A stretch of 40,312 bases of DNA from a bacterium (GCA_030427825.1 JAUICO010000039.1:1-40312), one strand, 5' to 3'; positions 7,915 to 16,379 are shown, counted from the stretch's first letter. Program-made: numbers and translations. Notes: generated by a model not told the origin, from the letters alone.

Positions 7915-8926
7915 CCACAGCAGGATCGCAGACGACTGGCCGAATGGCGCCGAGCCTATCACCGAGCCGGTCAAAACGAAACTGTGCGCTGCGGACTCCC
8001 GGCTGAGCGCCGCCGCTGCTCTCGCTCTGCTGGTGAGTGCCTGTGCTTTGTGGCCCGCAGCGAGCACGTTCGCGCAGGAGCGACTTCGGGACGACGAGCG
8101 CGGCGCATTGCGGCAGGCGCCGGTGGACTTCGCCGCGCTGACGGAGCGTTTTCTTGTCGACTATGAGATCGCCTCAGGCCCGGCTGAAGTCGAGCTCAGC
8201 GAGGGCCGTAGGCAGCAGAGCGCCGTGCCGGTAACGCCGGGCGCCTGCTACGCTGTGGCAGGCGTTGCCGACGGGATCGAGGACCTGGATATCGTCGTTC
8301 GAGACGAACGTGGAATCGTCGGGCGCGATACCAGCCGCGACGCGTATCCCGTGGCTGAATTCTGCGCCCGCGAGGGCAGTGTGCAGATCTCGGTGAACGC
8401 CTTCGAGGGATCAGGCTCGGCGACCTACGGCGTCTTCGTAGAGCCGAACTCCAGAGAGGCGGCCCTCGGCGACGGCTCTGAGCTCGAGAACCGCATGGGC
8501 CATGCGGCGCGCCGCGCGTTGCCGAAGTGGGCGCCACTTACTGAGATTGCGGTTGCCGACTACGCGCTCGCGGGGATTCGCTACTTTGAATTCGAAGCAC
8601 CACCAGGCTGTTATGCCTGGCTGGCGACGGCTTCGGCAGGGGTCAGTGACGTGGACCTTATTGTTATGCGTGACGGCGTCGAGATCGGCGCTGATTTCGG
8701 CCTGAACACGACACCGTTGGTCGTCGAGTGCAGCGATGCGCCGGGGACGCGGACGCTGAGACTCGCGGTAACCCGTGGAACCGGCAGCGCAGCGGTTCAG
8801 GGTTGGTACGATGCGGCCGCCGACGCTCGAGAGCGGCGCCGCCTGCGACGAGCTCGGGGGCCGGAATCACCCGTGGGAACGTCGAACCGCGCGCCGGCGC
8901 ACACAGGGGAGGCTACCAGTCAGTGA
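7898..8926 (+). CDS. secreted protein with two PPC-like beta-sandwich repeats
   Basis: About 342 residues with an N-terminal hydrophobic segment (AALALLVSACALWPAASTFAQ) that should be a signal peptide; the n-region before it is unusually long, so the start is uncertain. The mature part contains two copies of a roughly 100-residue unit. Each has a G(A/C)CYA(V/W) strand followed by G(I/V)(E/S)D(L/V)D(I/L)(V/I)V and ends in a Thr/Gly-rich strand (GSGSATYGVFV, then GTGSAAVQGWYDA). This resembles pre-peptidase C-terminal (PPC) style sandwiches found in secreted proteins, but no peptidase is attached. It overlaps the divergent CNB gene at its 5' end and the convergent SDR gene by 14 bp at its 3' end. 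Function unknown. Confidence 0.72.
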   Translation: MGRTSIHSRIADDWPNGAEPITEPVKTKLCAADSRLSAAAALALLVSACALWPAASTFAQERLRDDERGALRQAPVDFAALTERFLVDYEIASGPAEVELSEGRRQQSAVPVTPGACYAVAGVADGIEDLDIVVRDERGIVGRDTSRDAYPVAEFCAREGSVQISVNAFEGSGSATYGVFVEPNSREAALGDGSELENRMGHAARRALPKWAPLTEIAVADYALAGIRYFEFEAPPGCYAWLATASAGVSDVDLIVMRDGVEIGADFGLNTTPLVVECSDAPGTRTLRLAVTRGTGSAAVQGWYDAAADARERRRLRRARGPESPVGTSNRAPAHTGEATSQ

Positions 8927-10508
8927 CCTTGTAGTCCTTGAGGAATTGTCCCCAGATGTGGGTCCCGGTCGACAGCCCTGAGAATATCGGATCGACAATG
9001 CGTGCCGCGCCGTCGACGATATCGAGCGGCGGATGAAAGCGATGCATTTCGCGCTTCATGACGGCCAGCTGTGCCGGGTCCTCATCGGTAACCCAGCCGG
9101 TGTCGACGCAATTCATGTGGATGCCGTCCTCGATGTAGTCCGCGGCTGAGGTGCGGGTCATCATGTTGAGCGATGCCTTCGCCATGTTCGTGTGCGGGTG
9201 CCGGTCGGTCTTGAAGACGCGATAGAACTGTCCCTCCATCGCAGACACGTTCACGATGTGCTTATCGGCCGTAGGTACTCGCTGCATCAGCGGCTTGAGG
9301 CGCGCGTTGATGATGAAAGGTGCGACGGCGTTTACGAGGTGCACTTCGAGCAGCTCGACAGCGGAGACTTCATCCAGCTTGAGGCGCCAGCTGTTGACTG
9401 TTCGCAGATCCACCTGCTGCAGGTCGGCGTCGAGCTGACCGGCCGGGAAGAGGTGGTCGCCGCCTTCGCTGTCTTCGGGCAGGAACGCGACCTGCGAGAG
9501 CTCGGCAGCACGGCGGCCAGGCGAGGTGATCGCTGCTTCGCGCTCCACATTGTCGTTCCGCACGAGGGTCGCCGAGTCCGTGCCGAGCAGCGTCTGCGCC
9601 CGCGGCTCCAGCTCGCGGTCGCCGAGAAGCTCCCGGTCCATCAGGTGCGCATAGAAGCCGGGCGGTCTGCGTACGGTCTGGCAGGCATTGTTGATGATGA
9701 AGTCGAGGCGCGGCAGGGACCGTAGGAGGTGGCGGCACAGCGCCTCTACACTCGGTGTGTGCCGAAGATCGATGCCGTGGATGTGCAACCGGTCACGCCA
9801 ATCGTCAAAGTCGGCTTCGGTGGCGTAGCGACGCGCCGCGTCTCGCGGAAAGCGGGTCAGCGCGACGACTCGGCAGCCGGCGCGCAGGAGCATGATCGCC
9901 GCCTGGTAGCCGATTTTGACGCGTGCTCCGGACACGACCGCGACGCGGTCGCTCAGGTCCGCCGTGGGCTCCCGCTTCGCGTAGTTAAAGTCGCCGCACT
10001 CGATGCACATCTGGTCGTAGAAGAAGTGCACCTCGGTGTGATCCTTTCGGCAGCAATAGCAGCTGCGCACACGGTTGGTGTTGCCGATTCCCTCTGACGA
10101 CGCGGCATCGTCAGGAGCGCCCGGCGCCCCTGCGTCGTCGAGCCGCTCCGTCGCTTCCTGGGAGGTGTGGAGCGAGCGTCGCCGCGGCGTTTGGAAGATG
10201 GGATTGTCCCGCAGGGTACGAATTCCTGTTGTATCAAGGAGCGCCTGATCGGCGTCGCGCTCGCCGGCGAACTTCTCCTTGCGCCGCCGCCGGGCGAGCA
10301 CCTTTCGCGCAGCGCGGTCCGGGCGCGAGACTTCGCCGGCGGCCTTCAGCAGCTCTTGCGCCATCGCTCGGTCCACCTCTGCGAGCAGCCCGCGATCCGC
10401 GGCGATCTCCTGCAGCAGCACCGTGGCCGCGACGAGTCGTGCTGGAATGTCTGCCTTCGTATTGGAGTCTGAGCCGGACACGTTGGGATTCCGTGGTAGA
10501 TATGGCAT
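8913..10508 (-). CDS. SDR-fold protein with Cys4 module and altered catalytic site
   Basis: 531 residues. The N-terminal 145 residues are helical and charged, with no known domain. A compact Cys4 module follows: Cys150 and Cys153 (CYCC) pair with Cys168 and Cys171 (CIEC), probably a zinc knuckle. Residues about 188-531 are a short-chain dehydrogenase/reductase fold with the nucleotide loop SGARVKIGY (193-201), NNAC (273-276, usually NNAG) and Ser422 in NVSAMEGQF. The YxxxK motif reads TNMAK (Thr440 to Lys444), so the catalytic Tyr is absent. A loop of about 95 residues (285-380) is inserted before the active-site region. It may be a non-classical oxidoreductase or a binding protein. The frame stays open upstream to 10913 but that part is low-complexity shadow. 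Start tentative. Confidence 0.8.
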   Translation of the reverse strand: MPYLPRNPNVSGSDSNTKADIPARLVAATVLLQEIAADRGLLAEVDRAMAQELLKAAGEVSRPDRAARKVLARRRRKEKFAGERDADQALLDTTGIRTLRDNPIFQTPRRRSLHTSQEATERLDDAGAPGAPDDAASSEGIGNTNRVRSCYCCRKDHTEVHFFYDQMCIECGDFNYAKREPTADLSDRVAVVSGARVKIGYQAAIMLLRAGCRVVALTRFPRDAARRYATEADFDDWRDRLHIHGIDLRHTPSVEALCRHLLRSLPRLDFIINNACQTVRRPPGFYAHLMDRELLGDRELEPRAQTLLGTDSATLVRNDNVEREAAITSPGRRAAELSQVAFLPEDSEGGDHLFPAGQLDADLQQVDLRTVNSWRLKLDEVSAVELLEVHLVNAVAPFIINARLKPLMQRVPTADKHIVNVSAMEGQFYRVFKTDRHPHTNMAKASLNMMTRTSAADYIEDGIHMNCVDTGWVTDEDPAQLAVMKREMHRFHPPLDIVDGAARIVDPIFSGLSTGTHIWGQFLKDYKVTDW

Positions 10509-10596
10509 TGCACACGCGAGCGCGGCGCCGACTTTCACAGGTGCGGGAATCGCGCAACGCGTGTGACGGTTGCCGAGGCTGCAACGGAGGGATGAA

Positions 10597-11262
10597 GTGA
10601 AGAATCGGGCACCCGTCAGAACAGTGGGCGTCAGCGCCGAATCGAAGTGTTTCGGAATGGTCACGGTCTCGTTGATGCTGATCGCCGCCGGCTGTGGCGG
10701 CGCCGAGCGATCTCGAAGCGTCGAGGTGATGTCCGAGGGAGGCCCGCAGTTTGAGCAGTCTGCGATCGCAGTGTCGTCGACGGAAGTCTCGGTGCTGGTG
10801 ATGCGCGAAGAGTGCGTCGCCGAAGTCATCCCGGACCCATCGCGTCGCGCCGAGCGAATCACCGCGAACGTGCTTCGTTTCGCCGGGAGTTTTGCTGCGA
10901 CGTCGGTGCTCACAAGCGCGCTCAGCGAGTCCGCGCGGGGGCGCTATGAACTGGACTCGACTCCTCTTGAGCACGAGACCTTCATCCAGCACCGCGATGA
11001 CGGCCCTCTGCCCGACGAGAACACATGGCGGCGTCTGCCGTCGACGGCGCAGGTCGTGGAGGTCAGCCGCAGCTGTACCAACGTGCCGGCTGCGGATTCG
11101 TGGGTCCGCGTTCGCCTCGATGGGGAGCCGATTCAGGAGCTGCTTCTGGACGGCGACGGCCGTGGGACCGTGACAGTACCTGACGGACGCTCTGTTACCG
11201 ACCTGGTCTTTGAGCATGTCGACACCGGCGCACGTTTCAGCGCAGCACCGGCGTCGGAGTAG
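10597..11262 (+). CDS. predicted lipoprotein of unknown function
   Basis: 221 residues. A strong GGAGG lies six bases before the GTG at 10597, which fixes the start. The signal peptide ends in LIAAGC followed by GG, a good lipobox, so the protein is probably anchored in an envelope membrane. The mature part is rich in beta-prone segments, with two further cysteines (REECVAEV and SRSCTNV) that could form a disulfide in the periplasm, and ends with TVTVPDGRSVTDLVFEHV. No family recognised. It is divergent from the SDR gene, with 88 bp between starts, and converges on the Cys-rich lipoprotein gene. Confidence 0.75.
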   Translation: MKNRAPVRTVGVSAESKCFGMVTVSLMLIAAGCGGAERSRSVEVMSEGGPQFEQSAIAVSSTEVSVLVMREECVAEVIPDPSRRAERITANVLRFAGSFAATSVLTSALSESARGRYELDSTPLEHETFIQHRDDGPLPDENTWRRLPSTAQVVEVSRSCTNVPAADSWVRVRLDGEPIQELLLDGDGRGTVTVPDGRSVTDLVFEHVDTGARFSAAPASE

Positions 11263-11271
11263 CTACGTGCG

Positions 11272-11289
11272 GGCCTGAGACCGCAGGCC
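11272..11289. terminator. possible bidirectional terminator hairpin
   Basis: The inverted repeat GGCCTG-AGACCG-CAGGCC lies in the 56-bp gap between two convergent lipoprotein genes. There is no T-run on either strand, so it may be only a processing or Rho-assisted site. Confidence 0.3.
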
Positions 11290-11318
11290 GTCGCGATGAT
11301 TCTCGGCCGGAAGTCTGC

Positions 11319-12620
11319 TCAGTTTGACGGCGGCTTACAGACTCCGTCGATGCACTGGTAGTTGGTACCGGCGCAGCCTGCTGCGGTGCTGCAGAGCTGC
11401 GCGCACACACCGTCGTCATGGCAGGTCTCGCCGGGCTCTGTGCAATCGCTGTCGAAGAGGCACTGCGAGGGCAGGCAGAGGCCAAACTCCGAGGTCCCCA
11501 GGAAGATGTTCCAGTTGCACTGCTCGTCGAAGCCGCTGCAATCGCCGGCGTTTCGTCGGCAGTAGTCGACGCAGTAGTCACCGTCCGAGAAGGCGAAGCA
11601 GCCTACACCGTCGGTACAGAGCGAACCTGTCGACGAGCATGTGTCGCCGTTCGAGCCACCAATCGCCGGTGCACAGATGCCCTGTGCGGAGTTGAAGAGG
11701 TCGCAGGCCTGGCCGCCCGGGCACTGGCCGCCGCTGCCCCATACATCGCAGAATTGACGGCAGGTGCCGGTGGTGGTGCCCTGTGTGTCGGTCTGACAGA
11801 AGTGGTTCGCGCTGCAGGTTCCTGCCGCGTCCGTTGCGCCGGTGTCGCAGCTCGCGCCCGGCGAGAGGTTGCCTGCGGGGAAGCAGGTGCCGGTGTTGTT
11901 GCGCAGCAGGATGCAGGTATCGCCGCCGCACTGCGATGTGCCGGTTGCGCCGGTCGTTGTGCACTCTGCGGGAGCGCAGAAGTCGATGTCGTTGGTTCCA
12001 TCCGACGCGCTGCTGCAGTAGGTGTTGGCCGGGCAGGCCGGATCAAAGAAGACCTCGGTGCACTTCTTGTAGAGCAGCGAGTTCGTCGTGCCTTCCAGAA
12101 GGATGCAGTAGTACTCACCTTCGTCGCTGAAGACCTCACCCTGCGGAAGGGTGCAGGCGGCGCCCTGGCTGCCGCCGCAGCCGCCCTGTTGCACGATGCA
12201 GGTGCCATCGACACAGCAGGCGCCGGTAAAGCACTGACTGTCCACGGTGCACGTGGTGCTGTTCGGAGCGCAGGTCCCGTTGGTGCAGCTCTGGCCGACG
12301 GGACAATCCGATGAGGTGGTGCATCCTGTCGTGCCGGTGTCATCGCCTGTACCGGTGTCGTTGCCCGTGTCCGGTACCACGCCGGTGTCACCCACGGCTG
12401 TATCAATACCGACGTCCAGGCTCCCGCCGGTGTCATTGGTGTTGCCGGTGTCCCCGCCGGGTCGCGATGAACGAACGCACTCGCCGCTGATACACACCTG
12501 TCCTGAATCGCATTCCGCGCTTGATGTGCAACCGTCGTCGTCAGCACCTGCAGCGCAGGCGCTGAAGGCTGCGCAGGCCAGGACAAGACAGAGACTGAGG
12601 AGGGGCGTGTAGTTCTTCAT
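11319..12620 (-). CDS. Cys-rich lipoprotein with Asp/Thr/Gly linker
   Basis: 433 residues. The signal peptide ends in FSAC followed by AAG, a lipobox, so the protein is lipid-anchored and likely exposed. The mature protein begins with a CTSSAECDSGQVCISGEC repeat, then a linker of about 50 residues built from DTG units, then further cysteine modules such as CTTSSDCPVGQSCTNGTC. A long region of disulfide-type modules follows (for example TCSANHFCQT, CNWNIFLGTSEFG and CHDDGVCAQLC). The architecture resembles surface proteins common in Myxococcota and Bradymonadales; no catalytic domain is seen. The cysteines imply an oxidising compartment. It lies 91 bp downstream of the S1 gene on the same strand. 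Confidence 0.85.
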   Translation of the reverse strand: MKNYTPLLSLCLVLACAAFSACAAGADDDGCTSSAECDSGQVCISGECVRSSRPGGDTGNTNDTGGSLDVGIDTAVGDTGVVPDTGNDTGTGDDTGTTGCTTSSDCPVGQSCTNGTCAPNSTTCTVDSQCFTGACCVDGTCIVQQGGCGGSQGAACTLPQGEVFSDEGEYYCILLEGTTNSLLYKKCTEVFFDPACPANTYCSSASDGTNDIDFCAPAECTTTGATGTSQCGGDTCILLRNNTGTCFPAGNLSPGASCDTGATDAAGTCSANHFCQTDTQGTTTGTCRQFCDVWGSGGQCPGGQACDLFNSAQGICAPAIGGSNGDTCSSTGSLCTDGVGCFAFSDGDYCVDYCRRNAGDCSGFDEQCNWNIFLGTSEFGLCLPSQCLFDSDCTEPGETCHDDGVCAQLCSTAAGCAGTNYQCIDGVCKPPSN

Positions 12621-12711
12621 AGCAGCGTGCTCACCGGCCGAAGCGCGGAAGCGCCTCAAGACAAGGGATGCCGCATCTAGCGCCCAACCCGCCCTTCGAT
12701 CCAGCGAAAAC

Positions 12712-14496
12712 TCAGCCTTCGTCTGTGTCTGTGGGCTCAACAGGAGTTTCTTCCTCTGCCGCCGCAGCCCCGCCGGTCGAGTCCGCAGGCTCAGCGTGTG
12801 CGGCCAACGCAGCTGCCATCGGGTTCAATGTCCCCTCATCATCCCACGCGCGCGGCTGCTCGGCTTCGAGCCTGGCGGCGATCGCCTTGATTGACACGTC
12901 AAGGCGGCGGCGCTGCCGCTCGGCGGCGATCGTCATCACTTCGACTTCCTGGTCGATGCGAAGGGCGCTTCGAATGCTCTCGACGCGGTCGCTCGAGATC
13001 TCAGAGATGTGCAGTCGGCCTTCAAGACCAGGGGCGATCTGCAGAAAGGCTGCACTCTCGGTGAAGCGAGTCACGCGGGCGGTGTAGATGCTTCCGATGC
13101 TGATTTTGTCGCCGGCCTCGTCCCACGGGTCAGAGCTGAGTTGCTTGACGCCGAGCGCGACGCGTTGACGGTTGACGTCGAGCTCCAGGAGCTTCACCTC
13201 GATCTCGTCACCGATGGCGTATGGGTGCACATCCGAGGGCTTCTCCGGGCGTCCTTCCCAGGTAAGGTCCGAGATGTGGCAGAGCCCCTCGACACCCTCA
13301 GCGATTGAGACGAAGAGTCCGTAGTCTTCGATGCGTGTAATGGTTCCGGTGACTGTCGAGCCGACCGGCGTGGACTCAAGGAGCGTGTTCCACGGGTTCA
13401 CTTCGACCTGGCGAATGCTGAGCGAGACGCGCTGCGTTTCCGGGTCGACCTTCAGGAGGCGGACGCGCACAGCCTGTCCGACTTCCAGGATCTCCGACGG
13501 GTGTCCGGGGCGTTCGGTCCAGCTCAGTTCCGAGATGTGGCAGAGCCCTTCGATGCCCGTCGCCAGCTCTACGAAGGCTCCGAAATCCGTCAGCGACTTG
13601 ACGCTTCCTTCATAGATTTCGTCCGGCGTGAAGGCGGCGAGGACTTCGCGTTGGGCATCGATGAGCATTTCCCGGCGCGAGAGTCCCACGCGGCCCTTGT
13701 CGGCGTCGATCGAGATAATGCGGAAGGGCAGCCTGTCACCGACCGAGATGATGTTGTCCGGTGTGTCGACGTGCTGGAGCGAGAGTTCGGAGACATGGCA
13801 GAGGCCGTCTGTGCCGCCGATATCGACGAAGGCTCCGAAGGGCTGGATACGGCGAACGGTGCCTTCGATGGTCTGTCCGACTTCGAGGGTCGCAAACAGT
13901 GCGGCGAGCTGCGCTTTCTGTTCGATGCGGGCGTCCGCACGTCGGCTCAGCACAAGCTGTGCGGTCTGCTCGTCGAACCCGATCACGTCGAAGTCACGCT
14001 CCTCGCCGATCAGGTCGAAAGCCTGCTCCTTTCGCACGCCGGCTTCGCGTCCGGGCACAAGGCAGCGTCGGCCGAGGAAGTCTGCAGCAAGGCCGCTGCG
14101 GGTAACCAGATTCAGTCGTGCAGAAACACGGCCGCCGTCGTCAGCGAGGCTGCGCAGCTGCTCGTACTCTTCGAGGAGCGCGATCTTGCCCACAGATACC
14201 TGCCACACTTCGTCGTCGATCTGCGCTTCGATCAGGACGCTGACGTCGCTGCCTTTGACGAGGTCGAACTCGCCGCCGATGGGGCGGGCGTCTTCGACAC
14301 GCGTGATGCCGAGGTGGCCGTTGGGGAGGCGAAACTGCACGACCCCGTCGTCGACCGATTCTGCCTGCGCCTGCTGTATCGAGCCGATGGGGTAGTGCCC
14401 ATCGTCTTCGGCTTCGATCGCCCTGCCGACGAGCGCGTCGAGCTCTTCGTCGGCAGCGGGCAGAGTGTAGGTGAGGTTTGGCTGTACGTCTGTCAT
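12712..14496 (-). CDS. rpsA: ribosomal protein S1 (S1-domain repeat protein)
   Basis: 594 residues with six S1/OB-fold units, the last four clear. These start at about residues 200, 284, 370 and 458, with motifs FGAFVDIGGTDGLCHVSELS, FGAFVELATGIEGLCHISEL, YGLFVSIAEGVEGLCHISDL and AAFLQIAPGLEGRLHISEIS. The first two units are degenerate, as in other bacterial S1 proteins where they bind the 30S subunit. The acidic C-terminal tail (EEETPVEPTDTDEG) is probably disordered. S1 binds mRNA leaders and promotes initiation. The start is supported by GGAG six bases before the ATG. The leader contains GC-rich hairpins, which could serve feedback control as for E. coli rpsA (inference). Confidence 0.88.
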   Translation of the reverse strand: MTDVQPNLTYTLPAADEELDALVGRAIEAEDDGHYPIGSIQQAQAESVDDGVVQFRLPNGHLGITRVEDARPIGGEFDLVKGSDVSVLIEAQIDDEVWQVSVGKIALLEEYEQLRSLADDGGRVSARLNLVTRSGLAADFLGRRCLVPGREAGVRKEQAFDLIGEERDFDVIGFDEQTAQLVLSRRADARIEQKAQLAALFATLEVGQTIEGTVRRIQPFGAFVDIGGTDGLCHVSELSLQHVDTPDNIISVGDRLPFRIISIDADKGRVGLSRREMLIDAQREVLAAFTPDEIYEGSVKSLTDFGAFVELATGIEGLCHISELSWTERPGHPSEILEVGQAVRVRLLKVDPETQRVSLSIRQVEVNPWNTLLESTPVGSTVTGTITRIEDYGLFVSIAEGVEGLCHISDLTWEGRPEKPSDVHPYAIGDEIEVKLLELDVNRQRVALGVKQLSSDPWDEAGDKISIGSIYTARVTRFTESAAFLQIAPGLEGRLHISEISSDRVESIRSALRIDQEVEVMTIAAERQRRRLDVSIKAIAARLEAEQPRAWDDEGTLNPMAAALAAHAEPADSTGGAAAAEEETPVEPTDTDEG

Positions 14497-14789
14497 GGAT
14501 CGCTCCGTGGGCTCGGCCAGGTGGTGGTGCCGGCCCCGGCGGGGCCTTTGTGCACCGTTCCTGTGAACACGAGCCGTTGCTCGCTGGGGCGCGCGCGTGG
14601 TAATCGGCTCTGAGCGCGCCGGTCAAGGCGTGGGGGGCGTATTCGGCTTCCCGCGACACTGGAGATGCGCGCATTCCGGCGTTTTCTGCCGGCCAACGAC
14701 AACTTTCGAACGATGGCAGTCGCGCACTTCAGGAAGTGCGGGCGCACCTATACTCGCGAAAATGTGCGGGTGTACTACAGAGGCGTGCG
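14497..14789. other. divergent intergenic region between rpsA and the 461-residue gene
   Basis: 293 bp without a gene. It holds a perfect GC hairpin (GGCCCC-GGC-GGGGCC, 14532-14546) in the leader of the S1 transcript, a weaker CCGGC/GCCGG hairpin around 14675-14695, and the perfect palindrome at 14723-14740 described separately. No conserved RNA recognised. Confidence 0.6.
14723..14740. promoter_or_regulatory. perfect palindrome before the 461-residue gene
   Basis: CGCACTTC-AG-GAAGTGCG is an 8-bp perfect inverted repeat with a two-base centre. It ends eight bases before TATACT (14749-14754), a good -10 candidate for the plus-strand gene starting at 14790, so it covers the expected -35 position. 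This placement fits a repressor or activator operator. No regulator is encoded next to it, and the site might also be a small hairpin. Confidence 0.45.
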
Positions 14790-16175
14790 ATGATCGGTGC
14801 AGCTAGGCACATTCAGGTTTTCTCAGGGTCTGAGGGCGTCGAAGGGTTCAAACTTACGGGGCGTGCCCGGGAAGGCAGCGGCCTTGTCAGGATCTGGCTG
14901 CGGCGTGCGAACCCGTGGGACCGCTACCTGAATCCCCGACTGGACAGCGAGAAGTGGGACGTTCGCGCGTACCAGAAGCTCGACTCCGCGTTCGCGTTCG
15001 TGCCGGAGTTCAGCATCCCCGATCTGGAGTGGATCGCAGAAAGCTACGAGTTCACAGAGGGCGGCGAACAGCTCGCTTCGTTGTCGGCGAACGGTGACCC
15101 GGTACACGATCGGGTGCTGGCGTGGGCTCGTGGCGTCACGGGCGCCGGTGAGCTCGCCGCAGCGCCGCCGGTCAGCCCGGCAGCTCCGCAGACGCGAACC
15201 TGGGATGGTCCGCGGATGCCCGTTCAGCGTCTTGCGCCGGAGTCGGCGGCACCGATCCCGACAGCCGACGTAGCACAGACACCGATCCGCTGGACCGCGC
15301 CTCATTCTGTGGTCCGGTCGGAAGCTCCAGTGTCTGACGCGCCGGCCCCGGTGGCGTCGGTTGCAGAAGAGGTCGTCCCGGTCTCGGAGGTCTCGGAATC
15401 GGCTGCAGCAGCGCCCGCGCCGGAGGCGTCCGCCGCCGCTGGCGTAGCCGATCTCAACGTAGCCGATCTCGATCTGGGGGATCTGGACCTGGGAGACCTG
15501 GACCTCGCGCCGGAGCTCGTCGACGAGGTCGTCGCCGAAGAAGAGGCGGCGAACGCGGCGCCCGCAAGTGCACAGGACCTGCCCGGCGACGACATGGAGG
15601 CCGAGAAGACGCGGGTTGCGCAGGTCAGCGGTCGCACCATCGCGCTGGGCGCCGAAGACACCACCGATGACGAGGCCGCCGATGGCGCGAGCGACGCCGG
15701 CCGACCGGGGATCGGAGCGACATCCGAGGTGGAGATCGTTACCTCTGACTTTGAGATCGTTGAAGAAGCGCCCCGGCGCGCGCCCGGCCGCGCCGTAGAG
15801 TCGGACGCTGCCGACGCCCTCAGTGAGCAGGCACGAGCCGGTCGCACCATCTCGATGACGCCGGTGCGCCTGCAGCGAACGGTGATGACCGCGTTCGAAG
15901 AGCAGGACGATGTCCCCGAAGGCGACTTTGAGGAAGAGCCGACCCGCGTGATGGGTGTGGGCGCGGCCAATCGGGTAGCCGCAGCGAAAGCTGCCGAGAA
16001 GGACGCCGCAGACAACGCCGCCGCCACTGCACAGGAAGCACCGCATACGGCGACCGGCACGATCGCAATCTCGCCAGTCAGAGTGGACGCCCAGGTAGCG
16101 AACCGTGCGAAGTCCAGTCGATCGGATGACCTGCGAGCCCGCCTCGCGAAATCTCGCAAGTCGCGCAAAGACTGA
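14790..16175 (+). CDS. large low-complexity protein, Ala/Glu/Asp-rich, unknown
   Basis: 461 residues. The first 95 or so form a plausible folded domain (HIQVFSGSEGVEGFKLTGRA, then WLRRANPWDRYLNPRLD). The rest is Ala/Pro/Glu/Asp-rich and probably disordered. It contains a repeat of ADL(N/D)(V/L) and GDLDL units near residue 220, two TRV motifs in acidic settings (EAEKTRVAQV and EEPTRVMGVG) and recurring (R/G)TI(A/S) motifs, two of them before PVR (RTIALG, RTISMTPVRL, GTIAISPVRV). The C-terminus is basic (RSDDLRARLAKSRKSRKD). There is no signal peptide, so it is probably cytoplasmic. The start ATG at 14790 has AGAGG seven bases upstream. Possible scaffold or kinase substrate, which is speculation. 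No family recognised. Confidence 0.7.
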   Translation: MIGAARHIQVFSGSEGVEGFKLTGRAREGSGLVRIWLRRANPWDRYLNPRLDSEKWDVRAYQKLDSAFAFVPEFSIPDLEWIAESYEFTEGGEQLASLSANGDPVHDRVLAWARGVTGAGELAAAPPVSPAAPQTRTWDGPRMPVQRLAPESAAPIPTADVAQTPIRWTAPHSVVRSEAPVSDAPAPVASVAEEVVPVSEVSESAAAAPAPEASAAAGVADLNVADLDLGDLDLGDLDLAPELVDEVVAEEEAANAAPASAQDLPGDDMEAEKTRVAQVSGRTIALGAEDTTDDEAADGASDAGRPGIGATSEVEIVTSDFEIVEEAPRRAPGRAVESDAADALSEQARAGRTISMTPVRLQRTVMTAFEEQDDVPEGDFEEEPTRVMGVGAANRVAAAKAAEKDAADNAAATAQEAPHTATGTIAISPVRVDAQVANRAKSSRSDDLRARLAKSRKSRKD

Positions 16176-16316
16176 GCAGCTACGAGGTCGCGCGCCGGGA
16201 ACCGCAGTTGGCGGAGGCGCCGCTGTGTACCGCGGTATCGCCGCGCGCGCACAAGGTTCTTGCGTGGCGGTCGAGCGTGCGCACAATCGGAGCACCCCGC
16301 CGGGAACCGTCGCACG

Positions 16317-16346
16317 TTGCTGGTGTCAGAGTGACTCTGGTATCTG
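16317..16346 (+). promoter_or_regulatory. candidate promoter with palindrome before the OmpA-domain gene
   Basis: TTGCTG (16317-16322) and TATCTG (16341-16346) are spaced by 18 bases, resembling a sigma-70 promoter. The spacer contains the perfect inverted repeat CAGAGT-G-ACTCTG (16327-16339). The gene starts 34 bases further on. Sigma-factor preferences of this organism are unknown, so this is a pattern match only. Confidence 0.3.
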
Positions 16347-16379
16347 AAAGGAATCCGACAATGCTCGCAAGGGGATGTC

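Noticed and set aside
10509..10913. Upstream extension of the SDR frame
   Set aside because: It runs over the lipoprotein gene with a GGAGG start on the opposite strand and is Ser/Thr-rich without a domain.
11418..12314. Plus-strand open frame over the Cys-rich lipoprotein
   Set aside because: Antisense shadow, rich in Ala, Cys and Arg with no signal or domain; the minus-strand frame has a signal peptide and repeats.
14532..14546. GC hairpin followed by TTTG on the plus strand as a terminator
   Set aside because: No plus-strand gene ends upstream of it; it lies in the leader of the minus-strand S1 gene, where no T-run follows.
13501..14613. Plus-strand open frame over the S1 gene
   Set aside because: Antisense to a conserved ribosomal protein with four clear S1 domains.
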